Assembly: GCF_019923565.1 (NCBI RefSeq)
Contig: NZ_CP074435.1
Span: 219,089 to 283,088 of the forward strand
Length of the DNA: 64,000 bases
Origin: Candidatus Schneideria nysicola
GTDB lineage: Bacteria; Pseudomonadota; Gammaproteobacteria; Enterobacterales; Enterobacteriaceae
Reading direction: 5' to 3'
The notes beneath the pieces are model-generated. The model was not told the origin of the DNA. It was given only the letters and a program-made list of their open reading frames with translations, and ran no database searches. Of the stretch, positions 1 through 9,856 are shown in pieces. Position 1 is the stretch's first letter. The number at the start of each line of letters is the position of its first letter. The translations under genes were made by a program, and so were the position numbers.

Positions 1-103
1 TGGAGAATCCGCCCCATCAGAACAATTATTTGAAGTATTTGGTTTCACGATTAAGAATATAATAAATAAAGCACGTGCTTTATTAAAGAAGTCCAATCTT
101 TAG
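1..103 (+). CDS. tktA: transketolase, C-terminal end (partial)
   Basis: Only the last 33 codons and a TAG stop (101-103) lie in the window, read in frame from base 2. The residues begin [19 protein letters not shown], close to my recollection of the E. coli TktA C-terminus (GESAPAELLFEEFGFTVDN), followed by a short basic tail. Transketolase is the TPP-dependent two-carbon transferase of the non-oxidative pentose phosphate pathway, a natural partner for zwf at 32101. The 5' part is outside the window, so nothing can be said about its active site. The choice between tktA and tktB is not resolved by this fragment. Confidence 0.85.
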   Translation, partial: GESAPSEQLFEVFGFTIKNIINKARALLKKSNL

Positions 104-178
104 ATTGTTGGTGAAAGAGAATGAAAAGTCAACATTCTTCATTCCTATTCATTGATCTTCTTAGCTATTAGATACTCT

Positions 179-1666
179 ATGTCTTCCTTATATTTCTGTT
201 TACATCCTCATCATCGGATATGGATATTTTGGGCATGTATGTTAGCAACCTTTATGGCTGCAGTTGAAGTCACTATTGTAGCAACTGCTATGCCCAATAT
301 TATTGCTGATTTGGGAGGATTTCACTACTTTGGTTGGATTTTTTCTATCTATTTACTGATTCAATCAATTACTATTCCTATTTACGGTCGATTAGCAGAT
401 TTATTAGGACGTAAGCTAATATTTTTTATTGGAACCACATTGTTCTTAATTGGTTCTATGATGTGTGGATTTGCTAAGAGTATATTATGGCTGATTATTT
501 TTCGTGCTATTCAAGCATTTGGGGCAGGATCGATTGTTCCGTTAGCGTCTACCATTCTTGCTGATATATATAAACAAGAAGAAAGAGCTAATATACAAGG
601 TTATCTTTCTAGTGTTTGGGCAATATCTGCGATTATGGGACCATTGATAGGGGGAATGATAGTCAAATATTATCATTGGTCAGGAATTTTTTGGATTAAT
701 ATTCCATTAGGTTTAATATCTATAATATTACTCATGAGATTTTTACCCTCTATGCCTAATAAAAATCATAACTATACCTATTCCGATTTAGATATAGCTG
801 GAATAAGTTATTTAACCTTAGCTATAAGTAGTTTATTACTTCTTCTTCTACCAGGAACTAATCTAGGAAATTGGAACATATGCTTATTAATACTAACATT
901 AATAAGTAGTATATTACTAATCAGAGAACAACGAATAAGTACATATCCACTATTTCCATTAGCATTATGGAAAAATAAAGTAATTATTGCGAGTAATATT
1001 GGTAGTTTAATTATTGGAGCATCAATGATGGGTATTGCTGCTTTTTTGCCTACCTATATACAAGCAATTATTAGTGGTAGTCCATTTCAAGCCGGATGGA
1101 CATTAGCAGTAATGTCTATAGGTTGGACATTGGCTAGCACTCTTAGCGGTCGTTTAATGCTTCAAACTTCTTATCGATTTGTAGCGTTACTTGGTGCAAG
1201 TTTGTTATTTTTTGGAAGTGTTATGTTACTTCATATCAATATATATTGTAGCATAACTTATGCTCAATTATCCGCTTTTGTTATTGGGATAGGAACAGGT
1301 ATGTGTAATACTACATTTCTTGTTTCTGTACAAAATGAATCCACTTATTCGATTCGAGGTATTGCGACCGCTTCAACACTCTTCACTCGTATGTTAGGTT
1401 CCGCTTTTGGAACCGCCATATTAAGTGCTGTTTTAAACCTTAACTTAAAGTGGAGATTACCATTAGTACGTGATCCTTTACAAATATTGATTGCTACCGA
1501 TCATAATTTTTTTAGTAATGATTATTTAGAGGTAATCACATCTCAAGTAAAATTATCAATGTACTGGATGTATTTTTTTGCCGTATTGATAGCCTTATTT
1601 GCCTTTTTTTCTGCCGTATTAATACCAAGAGGTCTACGTCCTAGTAAAAATTATTCTAATAAATAG
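179..1666 (+). CDS. MFS transporter, DHA2/EmrB-QacA-like multidrug exporter
   Basis: A polytopic inner-membrane protein of about 495 residues with many hydrophobic segments, in the range of 14-helix drug:H+ antiporters. The conserved MFS loop 2-3 motif is visible as GRLADLLGRK, and TM1 carries the motif TFMAAVEVTIVATAMPNI typical of the DHA2 family. The start is uncertain. ATG 179 gives a short N-terminus before TM1, an in-frame TTG at 152 is also open, and neither has a clear Shine-Dalgarno site. A separate 16-codon reading frame starts at ATG 121 behind a purine-rich stretch and stops at 171, so a lost frame is possible. Substrate cannot be predicted. It follows tkt and ends 13 nt before the convergent proS. 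Confidence 0.8.
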   Translation: MSSLYFCLHPHHRIWIFWACMLATFMAAVEVTIVATAMPNIIADLGGFHYFGWIFSIYLLIQSITIPIYGRLADLLGRKLIFFIGTTLFLIGSMMCGFAKSILWLIIFRAIQAFGAGSIVPLASTILADIYKQEERANIQGYLSSVWAISAIMGPLIGGMIVKYYHWSGIFWINIPLGLISIILLMRFLPSMPNKNHNYTYSDLDIAGISYLTLAISSLLLLLLPGTNLGNWNICLLILTLISSILLIREQRISTYPLFPLALWKNKVIIASNIGSLIIGASMMGIAAFLPTYIQAIISGSPFQAGWTLAVMSIGWTLASTLSGRLMLQTSYRFVALLGASLLFFGSVMLLHINIYCSITYAQLSAFVIGIGTGMCNTTFLVSVQNESTYSIRGIATASTLFTRMLGSAFGTAILSAVLNLNLKWRLPLVRDPLQILIATDHNFFSNDYLEVITSQVKLSMYWMYFFAVLIALFAFFSAVLIPRGLRPSKNYSNK

Positions 1667-1679
1667 ATAGATCTATTGC

Positions 1680-3395
1680 CTATTCCAAATTAGATAATAA
1701 AAAATGGACAAGATCTGCAATTTTTATATTTTGACGTATTTTTTTTCTTCTATGATTATATTCAATTTCTCCTTTTTTTAAATTAATATAGCTGATAATA
1801 AGAATATGTGGAATCCCTATTAATTCCATATCTGTAAACATTACTCCTATATGTTCCTCCCTATCATCTAACAATACCTCAATATCATGAAATACTAGTT
1901 GATTATAGATATGATTTACCGTTTCTTGAATTAGAGTATGATGATGCATACCAACAGGTAATATTGCTACTCTGAAAGGGGCTAACATTTCTGGCCACAG
2001 AATTCCACTTTCATCGTTATTTTGTTCAATAACAGCAGCAAGTAATCGTGTAATACCTATACCATAACAACCCATTAAAATCGTTTTATTATGACCGTTT
2101 TTATCTTGGGCTTTTGCATGAATTAACTCAGAGTATTTTTTTCCAATTTGAAAGATATGACCTATTTCTATTCCACGTTTTATTTGAAGCGTTCCTATTC
2201 TATCTGGACTCATTTCCCCCTCTATTATATTTCTAATATCTGCTATTTGTGGTAAATTTATATCTCTACCCCAATTAATCCCAAAAAAGAACTGACAGTT
2301 CATATTAGATCCAGCGATAAAATCGCTCATGACAGCTACACTACGATCGATAATCATCGGACACTTTAAATTAAGTGGACCAAGTACTCCATATTCATTT
2401 CCTATTAATTTATAAATTTCCTCTTCTGTAGCAAAAGTCAGAGGAACTGAAATTTGATTAAGCTTTTCAGCTTTAATTTTATTAAGTTGATGATCGCCAC
2501 GAATCACTAAAGCAACAAAGCGATATGTAAGATCTTTTTTTGCCCGTACAATAAATGTTTGTACTGTTTTTTCTATTGGTATATTGAATTTGTTTATTAA
2601 ATCCTTCATTGTATAAATATCTGGAACATTTACTAATTGCATTACTTCTTTAGCTTCAGGTCTTGATATAAGGGGGAAATTTGTTTCGGCTAATTCAATA
2701 TTAGCTGCGTATGTAGATTCGCTTGATAGTACAATACTATCTTCTCCTCTATCAGAGAATGCATGAAACTCATGAGAAATATGTCCACCAATTGATCCAG
2801 TGTCAGCTTTTACTCTACAAAATTTTAAATTCATAGTAGTAAAAATATCCTTATAAGCGTTACTTATTACATCATATGTCGATTGTAAAGATTGCTGATC
2901 CATATGAAAAGAATATGCATCTTTCATAAGAAATTCACGTGAACGTATTATACCAAAACGAGGACGAGCTTCATCTCTAAATTTTGTATGAATTTGAAAG
3001 AAAATAAGAGGTAATTTTTTATAAGAATTTATTTCACTACGAATAAGATCCGTTATAACTTCTTCATGGGTTGGACCTAGTAAAAAAGCACGCGTACTCC
3101 TATCAGAAAATCGAAATAATTCTGAACCATATTGAGATAAACGACCACTTTTACTCCATAAATTTGCAGGTTGCATTATTGGCATTAATATCTCTATAGC
3201 TCCTATTTTATTCATTTTTTTACGTATAATATTTTCTACTTTTTTAATCACTCGAAGACCAGTAGGTAGCCAAGTATAAAGACCAGATGCTAATTTACGT
3301 ATCATACCAGCACGTATCATTAATTGATGACTGATAACTTCCGCATCATTTGGAATTTCTTTTAAAGTAAATAATAAATATTGACTAGTACGCAT
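1680..3395 (-). CDS. proS: prolyl-tRNA synthetase, bacterial type with inserted editing domain
   Basis: Class II synthetase charging tRNA-Pro. Its 571 residues match the E. coli length of 572. Motif 2 is seen near residues 139-153 ([17 protein letters not shown]), the INS insertion spans about 224-407, and a C-terminal anticodon-binding domain is present ([18 protein letters not shown]). The INS domain, which in E. coli hydrolyses Ala-tRNA-Pro, keeps its length. At the two positions reported as important for editing in E. coli (K279, H369), however, this protein has Q279 and F369, in identical numbering. Aminoacylation residues look intact. It is divergent from rpmG, and the 168-nt gap between them holds only AT-rich sequence. 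Confidence 0.97.
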   Translation of the reverse strand: MRTSQYLLFTLKEIPNDAEVISHQLMIRAGMIRKLASGLYTWLPTGLRVIKKVENIIRKKMNKIGAIEILMPIMQPANLWSKSGRLSQYGSELFRFSDRSTRAFLLGPTHEEVITDLIRSEINSYKKLPLIFFQIHTKFRDEARPRFGIIRSREFLMKDAYSFHMDQQSLQSTYDVISNAYKDIFTTMNLKFCRVKADTGSIGGHISHEFHAFSDRGEDSIVLSSESTYAANIELAETNFPLISRPEAKEVMQLVNVPDIYTMKDLINKFNIPIEKTVQTFIVRAKKDLTYRFVALVIRGDHQLNKIKAEKLNQISVPLTFATEEEIYKLIGNEYGVLGPLNLKCPMIIDRSVAVMSDFIAGSNMNCQFFFGINWGRDINLPQIADIRNIIEGEMSPDRIGTLQIKRGIEIGHIFQIGKKYSELIHAKAQDKNGHNKTILMGCYGIGITRLLAAVIEQNNDESGILWPEMLAPFRVAILPVGMHHHTLIQETVNHIYNQLVFHDIEVLLDDREEHIGVMFTDMELIGIPHILIISYINLKKGEIEYNHRRKKIRQNIKIADLVHFLLSNLE

Positions 3396-3563
3396 TATTT
3401 TCCATAAAATTTTATATAATAAAAATATATTATAAGTTACTTCTTCGATTACAGATATTAAAATTTATATTATAAAAAATACTAGTAATATAAGTAATTA
3501 TCAGTAATATAATAATATAAAGTAATTTATTAAAAATTTAAATCTTTCATTTAGAGGATTATT

Positions 3564-3725
3564 ATGAGAAAAAGTTTAAGTGAAAAAATAAAATTAGTTT
3601 CTTCTGCAAATACAGGACATTTTTATACGACAACAAAAAATAAAAGATCTATCAAGATACAATTAAAAAAATTTGATCCAATTATTCGTAAACATGTTCT
3701 CTATAAAGAAACGAAAATTAAATAA
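3564..3725 (+). CDS. rpmG: 50S ribosomal protein L33
   Basis: A 53-codon reading frame starting [20 protein letters not shown] and ending [11 protein letters not shown], the L33 pattern, with the [12 protein letters not shown] stretch typical of the family. It has no cysteine pairs, so it is the zinc-free form. A Shine-Dalgarno-like AGAGGA lies at 3553-3558 ahead of ATG 3564. In most enterobacteria rpmG follows rpmB (L28). No rpmB is found upstream here, so the usual pair has been split. It precedes thrS by 102 nt. Confidence 0.93.
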   Translation: MRKSLSEKIKLVSSANTGHFYTTTKNKRSIKIQLKKFDPIIRKHVLYKETKIK

Positions 3726-3827
3726 TATTAATTCAATTCTATCGTAAAATATATTGGGAAAAAATAGATTAGATCAAATTATGTACATCTTTTATCAAAG
3801 AAATTTATTAATATTCAATAGTAAATA

Positions 3828-5069
3828 ATGAAAATACTATCGAGCGAGGAATATACTATTCAAAGAGATCATCGTATTATAGGAAAAATACTCAATCTTT
3901 ATCATATTCAACCTGAATCACCTGGTATGATATTTTGGCATAATGATGGCTATATTATTTTTCGTGAACTAGAGTCTTTTTTACGTGAAAAATTAAAATC
4001 TTATAACTATCAAGAAGTAAAAAGTCCATTTATGATGGATAAAATTTTATGGAATCAAACTGGTCATTGGGATAATTATTCGGAACATATTTTCACCACC
4101 TCTTCAGATAATCGTGAATACTGTATTAAACCTATGAATTGTCCTGCTCACGTTTTAATTTTTAAACAAGGTATAAAATCTTATCGTGATTTACCTTTAC
4201 GTATAGCTGAATTTGGTAGTTGTCATAGAAAAGAACATTCTGGAGCATTACATGGATTAATGCGAATTCGTGGATTTCATCAGGATGATGCACATATTTT
4301 TTGTACAAGAAATCAAGTAATAGATGAAGTCAAAAGTTGTATAAAAATGGTGTATGATGTATATAAGATATTTGGATTTAAAAAAATATCTGTGAATTTA
4401 TCTACACGTCCTAAAAAACGTATCGGTGATGATATGATGTGGGATCAAGGGGAACATGATCTTACTTGCGCATTAGAAGAAGAAAATATTCCATTTTATA
4501 TTAAAATGGGAGAAGGTGCATTCTATGGCCCCAAAATTGAATTTACTTTATTTGATTGTATCAATCGTCCTTGGCAATGTGGTACTATTCAGTTAGATTT
4601 CTCTCTACCAAGGAGATTGAATGCTTTTTACATTGAAATCAATAATACTAAAGCTATACCTGTTATGATTCACAGAGCTATTCTAGGTTCTATAGAACGT
4701 TTTATTGGAATTTTAACGGAAGAATATGCAGGATTTTATCCAACATGGTTAGCACCTACGCAAGTTATTCTTATGAATATTACTAGTCAACAGTCAGAAT
4801 ATATATTACGATTAGCCAATAAAATGTCCAATGCGGGTTTACGTGTTAAAGTAGATTTGAGAAATGAAAAAATTGGTTTTAAGATTAGGGAAAGTACGAT
4901 ACGTCGTATACCTTATATGCTCATATGTGGTAATGAGGAAGTAGAAACCAATAGTGTAACAGTACGTACATATCGGGGTAAAAATATGCTTCGTGTTAAT
5001 TATATTAATTTTATTGATAAAATCAAATACGAAGTGAATAATCGTAGTCTTTATCAATGGGAGGAATAA
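3828..5069 (+). CDS. thrS: threonyl-tRNA synthetase, lacking N-terminal TGS and editing domains
   Basis: Charges tRNA-Thr. The 413 residues align with roughly residues 230-642 of E. coli ThrRS. The class II catalytic core is complete, with the three zinc ligands in their contexts: Cys in KPMNCPAHV, His in DDAHIF, His in [11 protein letters not shown]. The anticodon-binding domain also follows ([14 protein letters not shown]-like). The N-terminal TGS (N1) and Ser-tRNA-Thr editing (N2) domains are absent. The preceding 102 nt back to rpmG have stops in all frames and no remnant. In E. coli the N-terminal domains also bind the thrS operator, so autoregulation of that type is unlikely here. It heads the block thrS-infC-rpmI-rplT-pheS-pheT, and its stop is 3 nt before infC. 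Confidence 0.95.
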   Translation: MKILSSEEYTIQRDHRIIGKILNLYHIQPESPGMIFWHNDGYIIFRELESFLREKLKSYNYQEVKSPFMMDKILWNQTGHWDNYSEHIFTTSSDNREYCIKPMNCPAHVLIFKQGIKSYRDLPLRIAEFGSCHRKEHSGALHGLMRIRGFHQDDAHIFCTRNQVIDEVKSCIKMVYDVYKIFGFKKISVNLSTRPKKRIGDDMMWDQGEHDLTCALEEENIPFYIKMGEGAFYGPKIEFTLFDCINRPWQCGTIQLDFSLPRRLNAFYIEINNTKAIPVMIHRAILGSIERFIGILTEEYAGFYPTWLAPTQVILMNITSQQSEYILRLANKMSNAGLRVKVDLRNEKIGFKIRESTIRRIPYMLICGNEEVETNSVTVRTYRGKNMLRVNYINFIDKIKYEVNNRSLYQWEE

Positions 5070-5072
5070 AGT

Positions 5073-5615
5073 ATTAAAGGTGGGAGAAGAACCCAATTAG
5101 CAAAATCTAATCGTATTAATCAAGAGATTTATGCTAAAAAGGTACGTTTAACAGGACTTGATGGTGAACAAATTGGTATTTTTAAATTAAGCGATGCCAT
5201 TAAACAAGCTGAGGATATAGGATTTGATTTGGTTGAAATTAGTCCTAATGCAGATCCTCCTGTTTGTCGAATTATGGATTATGGAAAATTCCTTTATGAA
5301 AAAAGTAAATCAATAAAAGAGCAAAGAAAGAAACAAAAGACAATTCAAATAAAAGAAATCAAATTTCGTCCTAGTACTGATAAAGGAGATTATCAAGTTA
5401 AATTACGTAGTTTAATACGTTTTTTGGAAGAAGGCGATAAAGCTCGAATTACTATTCGATTTCGCGGACGTGAAGTGGCACATCAACAGATTGGAATAGA
5501 AATGCTCAATCGCATACGTGATGATTTAAGTGCCGTTTCTATTGTAGAGTCTATGTCAAATAAGATAGAAGGTCGTCAAATGACTATGTTACTTTCACCA
5601 AAAAAAAGTAAATAG
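5073..5615 (+). CDS. infC: translation initiation factor IF-3, AUU start codon
   Basis: IF-3 binds the 30S subunit and discriminates against non-canonical start codons. Starting at ATT 5073 the frame gives 180 residues, the E. coli length, beginning (M/I)[18 protein letters not shown], homologous to E. coli. The first in-frame conventional start (5229) would delete the first 52 residues, most of the N-terminal domain, so ATT is the start. A strong Shine-Dalgarno GGGAGG lies at 5059-5064, 8 nt upstream and inside the thrS end. In E. coli the AUU start lets IF-3 repress its own translation, and its retention suggests that loop survives. Both the N domain and the C domain (to PKKSK) are complete. 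Confidence 0.95.
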   Translation: MKGGRRTQLAKSNRINQEIYAKKVRLTGLDGEQIGIFKLSDAIKQAEDIGFDLVEISPNADPPVCRIMDYGKFLYEKSKSIKEQRKKQKTIQIKEIKFRPSTDKGDYQVKLRSLIRFLEEGDKARITIRFRGREVAHQQIGIEMLNRIRDDLSAVSIVESMSNKIEGRQMTMLLSPKKSK

Positions 5616-5713
5616 AAGCAATTCAACAAAAATATAGCAGCAGTATATTTACGATGAAAATTCATATTTTCAATATGAAAAGTGTGAAAAGAGATAGTAT
5701 AAGGAGGATTTTG

Positions 5714-5917
5714 ATGAAAAAAATTAAAACATTACGTAGTGCAGCAAAACGTTTAAAAAAAACTGCTTCAGGACATTTTAAACATAAACGTTCTAATCTT
5801 CGCCATATTCTTACTAAGAAAGCATCGAAACGTAGAAGACATCTCCGTCATAAGTCTTTAATTTCTAAAGCCGATCTATCTACTGTTTTATGCTATTTAC
5901 CATATAGTATTAATTAA
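5714..5917 (+). CDS. rpmI: 50S ribosomal protein L35
   Basis: A 67-residue basic protein, [20 protein letters not shown] at the start and [18 protein letters not shown] in the middle, the L35 signature. The start is ATG 5714 because a near-perfect Shine-Dalgarno AAGGAGGA occupies 5701-5708. The longer upstream frame from 5654 has no support. It lies between infC and rplT, as in other Enterobacterales. In E. coli L20 represses rpmI translation through an mRNA pseudoknot in the infC-rpmI region. Whether that structure exists here was not established. Confidence 0.96.
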   Translation: MKKIKTLRSAAKRLKKTASGHFKHKRSNLRHILTKKASKRRRHLRHKSLISKADLSTVLCYLPYSIN

Positions 5918-5929
5918 GGAGAAAAAGGT

Positions 5930-6319
5930 ATGACGCGTATAAAAAGAGGCGTAGTTGCTCATGCTCGACATAAAAAAATCATGAAAAAAGCTAAAGGTTA
6001 TTACGGTGCACGTTCTCGATCTTACCGAGTAGCTTTCCAAGCAGTGATAAAAGCGGGACAATATGCTTATCGTGATCGTCGTCAGAAAAAGCGTCAATTT
6101 CGTCGACTTTGGATTACTCGAATCAATGCAGCTGTTCGTCAACATGGTATTTCCTATAATATTTTTATAGCAGGCTTAAAAAAAGCATCGATTAATATTA
6201 ATCGTTATATTCTCTCCGAGATAGCAATTTTTGATAAAAAAACTTTTACTTTTTTAGTAACAAAAGCAAAAGAAGCGATGTTATTTCATATTGATACTCC
6301 TGCGCTATTAAAAAAATAG
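5930..6319 (+). CDS. rplT: 50S ribosomal protein L20
   Basis: 129 residues, starting [20 protein letters not shown] and containing [13 protein letters not shown] and [16 protein letters not shown], unmistakable L20. It is about ten residues longer than the E. coli protein (118), the extra lying at the C-terminus ([12 protein letters not shown]). A Shine-Dalgarno AAGGAG is at 5916-5921. It assembles early on 23S rRNA and in E. coli is the autoregulator of rpmI-rplT. It sits 12 nt after rpmI and 62 nt before pheS. No pheM-like leader peptide is visible in that 62-nt gap. Confidence 0.96.
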   Translation: MTRIKRGVVAHARHKKIMKKAKGYYGARSRSYRVAFQAVIKAGQYAYRDRRQKKRQFRRLWITRINAAVRQHGISYNIFIAGLKKASININRYILSEIAIFDKKTFTFLVTKAKEAMLFHIDTPALLKK

Positions 6320-6381
6320 TATATCCAAATTTCAATCTATGTTTAACAATCTAATTCTGATTTCATCAATAATGTTACTCT

Positions 6382-7383
6382 ATGACTAAAATTAAAAAAG
6401 AATATATAGAAAAATTAATTTTAGACGCGAAGATAGCACTAAAAAAATGTGAAACTATCCATGCTGTTGAATCATTACGTATTAAGTTCTTAGGGAAACA
6501 TGGATACATTCATCAAATGATAAAAATCATGAGAGATATTCCTCCCCAAGATCGACCGCAAATAGGATTATTAGTTAATAAAGCTAAAGAGCACATCCAA
6601 ATAAGTATTATAAAAAGAAAACAGATATTAAAATCGATATGTCATTCTAATTTAATATCAGAAAAAATAGATGTTTCACTTCCAGGAAGAAATATAGAAA
6701 AAGGTAGCCTTCATCCAATAACTCTTACTATTGCGAAGATAGAAAAATTTTTTATACGTTTAGGATTTATTAATGTATCTGGTCCAGAAATTGAAAATGA
6801 ATATTATAATTTTAGTGCGTTAAATATCCCTTTTCATCATCCTGTTCGAACGGAATATGATACATTTTGGTTTGATCCAATACGTTTACTTCGTACTCAA
6901 ACTTCTAATGTACAAATTAGAACTTTGATCAATAAAAAACCCCCGATTCGTATTATTTCTTCCGGTCGCGTATATCGTAGCGATTATGATTCGACTCATA
7001 CTCCTATGTTTCACCAAATGGAAGGGATGATGATAGATAAAAATATTAATTTTTCCCATTTAAAAGAAATCATCAATAATTTTTTAAAAAATTATTTTGA
7101 TGGTTTTAATAATTTAGAAATGCGTTTTCGTCCGTCTTATTTTCCTTTTACGGAACCTTCAGCAGAAATAGATATCAAATGGAAAAGTAAACATTGGTTA
7201 GAAGTATTGGGTTGTGGTATGATACATCCTAATATATTTTATAATACTAATATAGATCCAGAACAATATACCGGTTTTGCTTTTGGTTTAGGAATAGAAC
7301 GATTGGCTATGATACGTTATGGTATTAACGATGTGCGACTATTCTTTCAAAATGATTTACGATTTCTAAAACAGTTTAAATAG
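6382..7383 (+). CDS. pheS: phenylalanyl-tRNA synthetase alpha chain
   Basis: 333 residues (E. coli 327). An N-terminal coiled-coil tRNA-binding arm (about 1-90) is followed by the class II catalytic core: motif 2 near RIISSGRVYRSDYDSTHTP, the FHQMEGMM element, and motif 3 GFAFGLGIERLAMIRYGI. It forms the alpha2beta2 enzyme with pheT, which starts 13 nt downstream. Nothing is missing in the catalytic chain. The Phe-binding pocket Ala of motif 3 context (AFGLGIERLAM) is conserved as far as can be judged by eye. Confidence 0.96.
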   Translation: MTKIKKEYIEKLILDAKIALKKCETIHAVESLRIKFLGKHGYIHQMIKIMRDIPPQDRPQIGLLVNKAKEHIQISIIKRKQILKSICHSNLISEKIDVSLPGRNIEKGSLHPITLTIAKIEKFFIRLGFINVSGPEIENEYYNFSALNIPFHHPVRTEYDTFWFDPIRLLRTQTSNVQIRTLINKKPPIRIISSGRVYRSDYDSTHTPMFHQMEGMMIDKNINFSHLKEIINNFLKNYFDGFNNLEMRFRPSYFPFTEPSAEIDIKWKSKHWLEVLGCGMIHPNIFYNTNIDPEQYTGFAFGLGIERLAMIRYGINDVRLFFQNDLRFLKQFK

Positions 7384-7396
7384 ATGGTAAGAATAG

Positions 7397-9808
7397 GTGA
7401 AATTAAGTGAATTTTGGTTAAGAGAATGGATTAACCCTCCTATTGATATTAACCTATTAACAGAAAAAATGACCATGATAGGGTTAGAAGTTGAGGATAT
7501 TGAATACCTACCTAATCAATTATACGGAGACGGAGAATTAATAGTAGGTAAAATTATAGAATGTAAAAAAGTCTCTTTTGATGAACAGGATTTTTTTTTT
7601 ACTAGAATAGATATTAGTAGAAGCAAACCCATTGACATTTTCTGTAAAAAATTTCATGGTCATATTGGTCAAAAAGTAGTAGTTTCTACCACTTTCTTCG
7701 ATACTACCCTACCATTAACACTTTCCATAGAAAACCTTCCTATTAAAAATGAAGGGATATTATGTTCATTTGAAGAAATAGGTATTCCTACTCCATGTAG
7801 AGGGTTTATAAGGTTACCTAATGATGCTATCATAGGATCAGATGTACGAAATTATCTACAACTTGATGATAATATTCTTAATATTAATATTACATTTAAT
7901 AGACCAGATTGCTTAAGTATACAAGGTATTACTAGAGATATAGCGGCATATTTCCAATTACCGATTAATAGACCCAAAATTCCTTCAGTTATACCAGTTA
8001 TTAAAGATATTTTACAGGTAAACATTACTGTACCAGAAGTATGTCCACACTATCTTAGTCGCATTATAAAAGATGTCGATATTACTACGATCACCCCTTT
8101 CTGGATAAAAGAACGATTACGTCGCTGTGGTATATCATCAATAAACATTATAGCCGATATTGCTAACTATGTTATGATAGAGCTAGGACAACCTATTTCT
8201 ATCTTTGATTTGCAAGAAGTTGGAAATGGAATAACTATTCGTATGGCCCGATCCGGAGAAACGATCAAATGCCGTCTTCATGAAGAATTTATCAGATTAA
8301 CTACAGAGACCTTAATCCTTGCAAATGAACAAGGCAAAATTCTCTCTCTTGCAGGAATTACGACGAATGATATAGTTGAAAAAAAGAATAATATTAGAGA
8401 TATAGTATTATTAAGTATTTTTTTTGATCCTTTAGCTATTAGGAATCGAGCTCATCATAAACAATTACAAACTGAATCCACTTTGAGATATGAACGAGGT
8501 GTGGATCCGACGATACAAAATCTAGCTATAGAACGTACTACTACTCTTCTCCTTTCAATATGCGGGGGTAAAGCAGGTCCTATTATTAATATTACCAATA
8601 AAAAAGGATTACCCAATCGTAGAGAAATTTTATTCAATCGATATAAAATAAAAAAATTACTCGGTTATACTATACCAAATAAAAATATTTGTCGTATTTT
8701 AGATAAACTGGGGTTTGAATATATTCCTATAAAAAATGGTTGGAAAATAGTCCCACCATCTTGGAGATATGATATCTCTATGGATGTAGACATAATAGAA
8801 GAATTAGCACGAATATATGGATATCATGATATTCCATCTATTACTCCACTCTATATTCGTACTATTATACCCCACCATAAAGAAACGTTTCCTTTAGAAA
8901 GAATCAAGATATTCCTGGTTGATCGCGGTTACCAGGAAGTTATTACTTATAGTTTTGTATCTAATAGAATACAAAATATATTTCATCCTAATCACCAATC
9001 TTTATCTATATTAAATGCTCTTTCAAAAGAAATGTCCGTAATGCGACTTTCTTTGTTTACTGGTATCATCAATACAATAGTCTATAATCAAAATAGACAA
9101 CAAAATCGTATTCGTTTATTTGAAAGTGGATTATGTTTCATCCCAGATAAAACAGTGGAACTTCAAGTACGTCAAGATCTTATACTCGCAGGAGCGATTA
9201 CTGGACCACGTTCTAATATAAATTGGATAAATGACTGTCAAATTGTGGATTTTTATGATATAAAGGGAGATATAGAGTCCTTACTAACGCTAATAAATTT
9301 AGATTTGAATCACATAGAATTCAAATCTGACGTCACATTCCCATCGTTTTTACATCCAGGAAAAAGCGCTAGTATTTTTCTGGATGATGAACAAATTGGG
9401 GTGGTTGGTATGATTCATCCGAATTTAGAACAAGAACTTAATCTCAAGTCTCATACGTTTGTTTTTGAAATTTTATTACATAAAATTTCTACTAAAAATA
9501 CCATGGATATACGAGACATTTCTCGTTTTCCTGCTAATCGTCGTGATATTTCACTCATTGTTTCTCAAGAAATTCAGGCGGGGGAGATTATAAAAGAATG
9601 TAAGAACACATTAAAAGACAAACTAGTTAATATAAACATCTTTGATGTATATTCTGGGGAACCTATAAAACAGGGCTTTAAAAGCTTATCAATTAGTCTC
9701 ATTCTCCAAGATTACTCCCGTACTTTAGGAGAGGTCGAAATAGTCGAATATATAGAAACATGTAAATCAGCTTTAAAAAAAAGATTCCAAGCTTTTATAA
9801 GAGAATAA
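7397..9808 (+). CDS. pheT: phenylalanyl-tRNA synthetase beta chain
   Basis: 803 residues (E. coli 795), start GTG 7397 chosen because MKLSEFWLREWINPPID matches the family N-terminus. Domains are complete by length: EMAP/tRNA-binding region about 40-150, B3/B4 editing module about 210-400, B5, the catalytic-like core, and the C-terminal ferredoxin-fold anticodon-binding domain (RFPANRRDISLIV to end). The B3/B4 module hydrolyses Tyr-tRNA-Phe in homologues. Here the QPxHxFD His is replaced (QPISIFD, S268) and the conserved Glu before the FF pair is L339, so editing is doubtful. A run of ten T residues at 7591-7600 lies in frame and could be slippage-prone. Confidence 0.95.
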   Translation: MKLSEFWLREWINPPIDINLLTEKMTMIGLEVEDIEYLPNQLYGDGELIVGKIIECKKVSFDEQDFFFTRIDISRSKPIDIFCKKFHGHIGQKVVVSTTFFDTTLPLTLSIENLPIKNEGILCSFEEIGIPTPCRGFIRLPNDAIIGSDVRNYLQLDDNILNINITFNRPDCLSIQGITRDIAAYFQLPINRPKIPSVIPVIKDILQVNITVPEVCPHYLSRIIKDVDITTITPFWIKERLRRCGISSINIIADIANYVMIELGQPISIFDLQEVGNGITIRMARSGETIKCRLHEEFIRLTTETLILANEQGKILSLAGITTNDIVEKKNNIRDIVLLSIFFDPLAIRNRAHHKQLQTESTLRYERGVDPTIQNLAIERTTTLLLSICGGKAGPIINITNKKGLPNRREILFNRYKIKKLLGYTIPNKNICRILDKLGFEYIPIKNGWKIVPPSWRYDISMDVDIIEELARIYGYHDIPSITPLYIRTIIPHHKETFPLERIKIFLVDRGYQEVITYSFVSNRIQNIFHPNHQSLSILNALSKEMSVMRLSLFTGIINTIVYNQNRQQNRIRLFESGLCFIPDKTVELQVRQDLILAGAITGPRSNINWINDCQIVDFYDIKGDIESLLTLINLDLNHIEFKSDVTFPSFLHPGKSASIFLDDEQIGVVGMIHPNLEQELNLKSHTFVFEILLHKISTKNTMDIRDISRFPANRRDISLIVSQEIQAGEIIKECKNTLKDKLVNINIFDVYSGEPIKQGFKSLSISLILQDYSRTLGEVEIVEYIETCKSALKKRFQAFIRE

Positions 9809-9856
9809 AAAAAAGCACTACATCATCTCTCACAATCCTCCCTCTCCCTCATTCAT

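Noticed and set aside
5229-5615. infC starting at a conventional codon at 5229
   Set aside because: Would delete most of the IF-3 N-terminal domain. The in-frame ATT at 5073 with a strong Shine-Dalgarno gives the family length.
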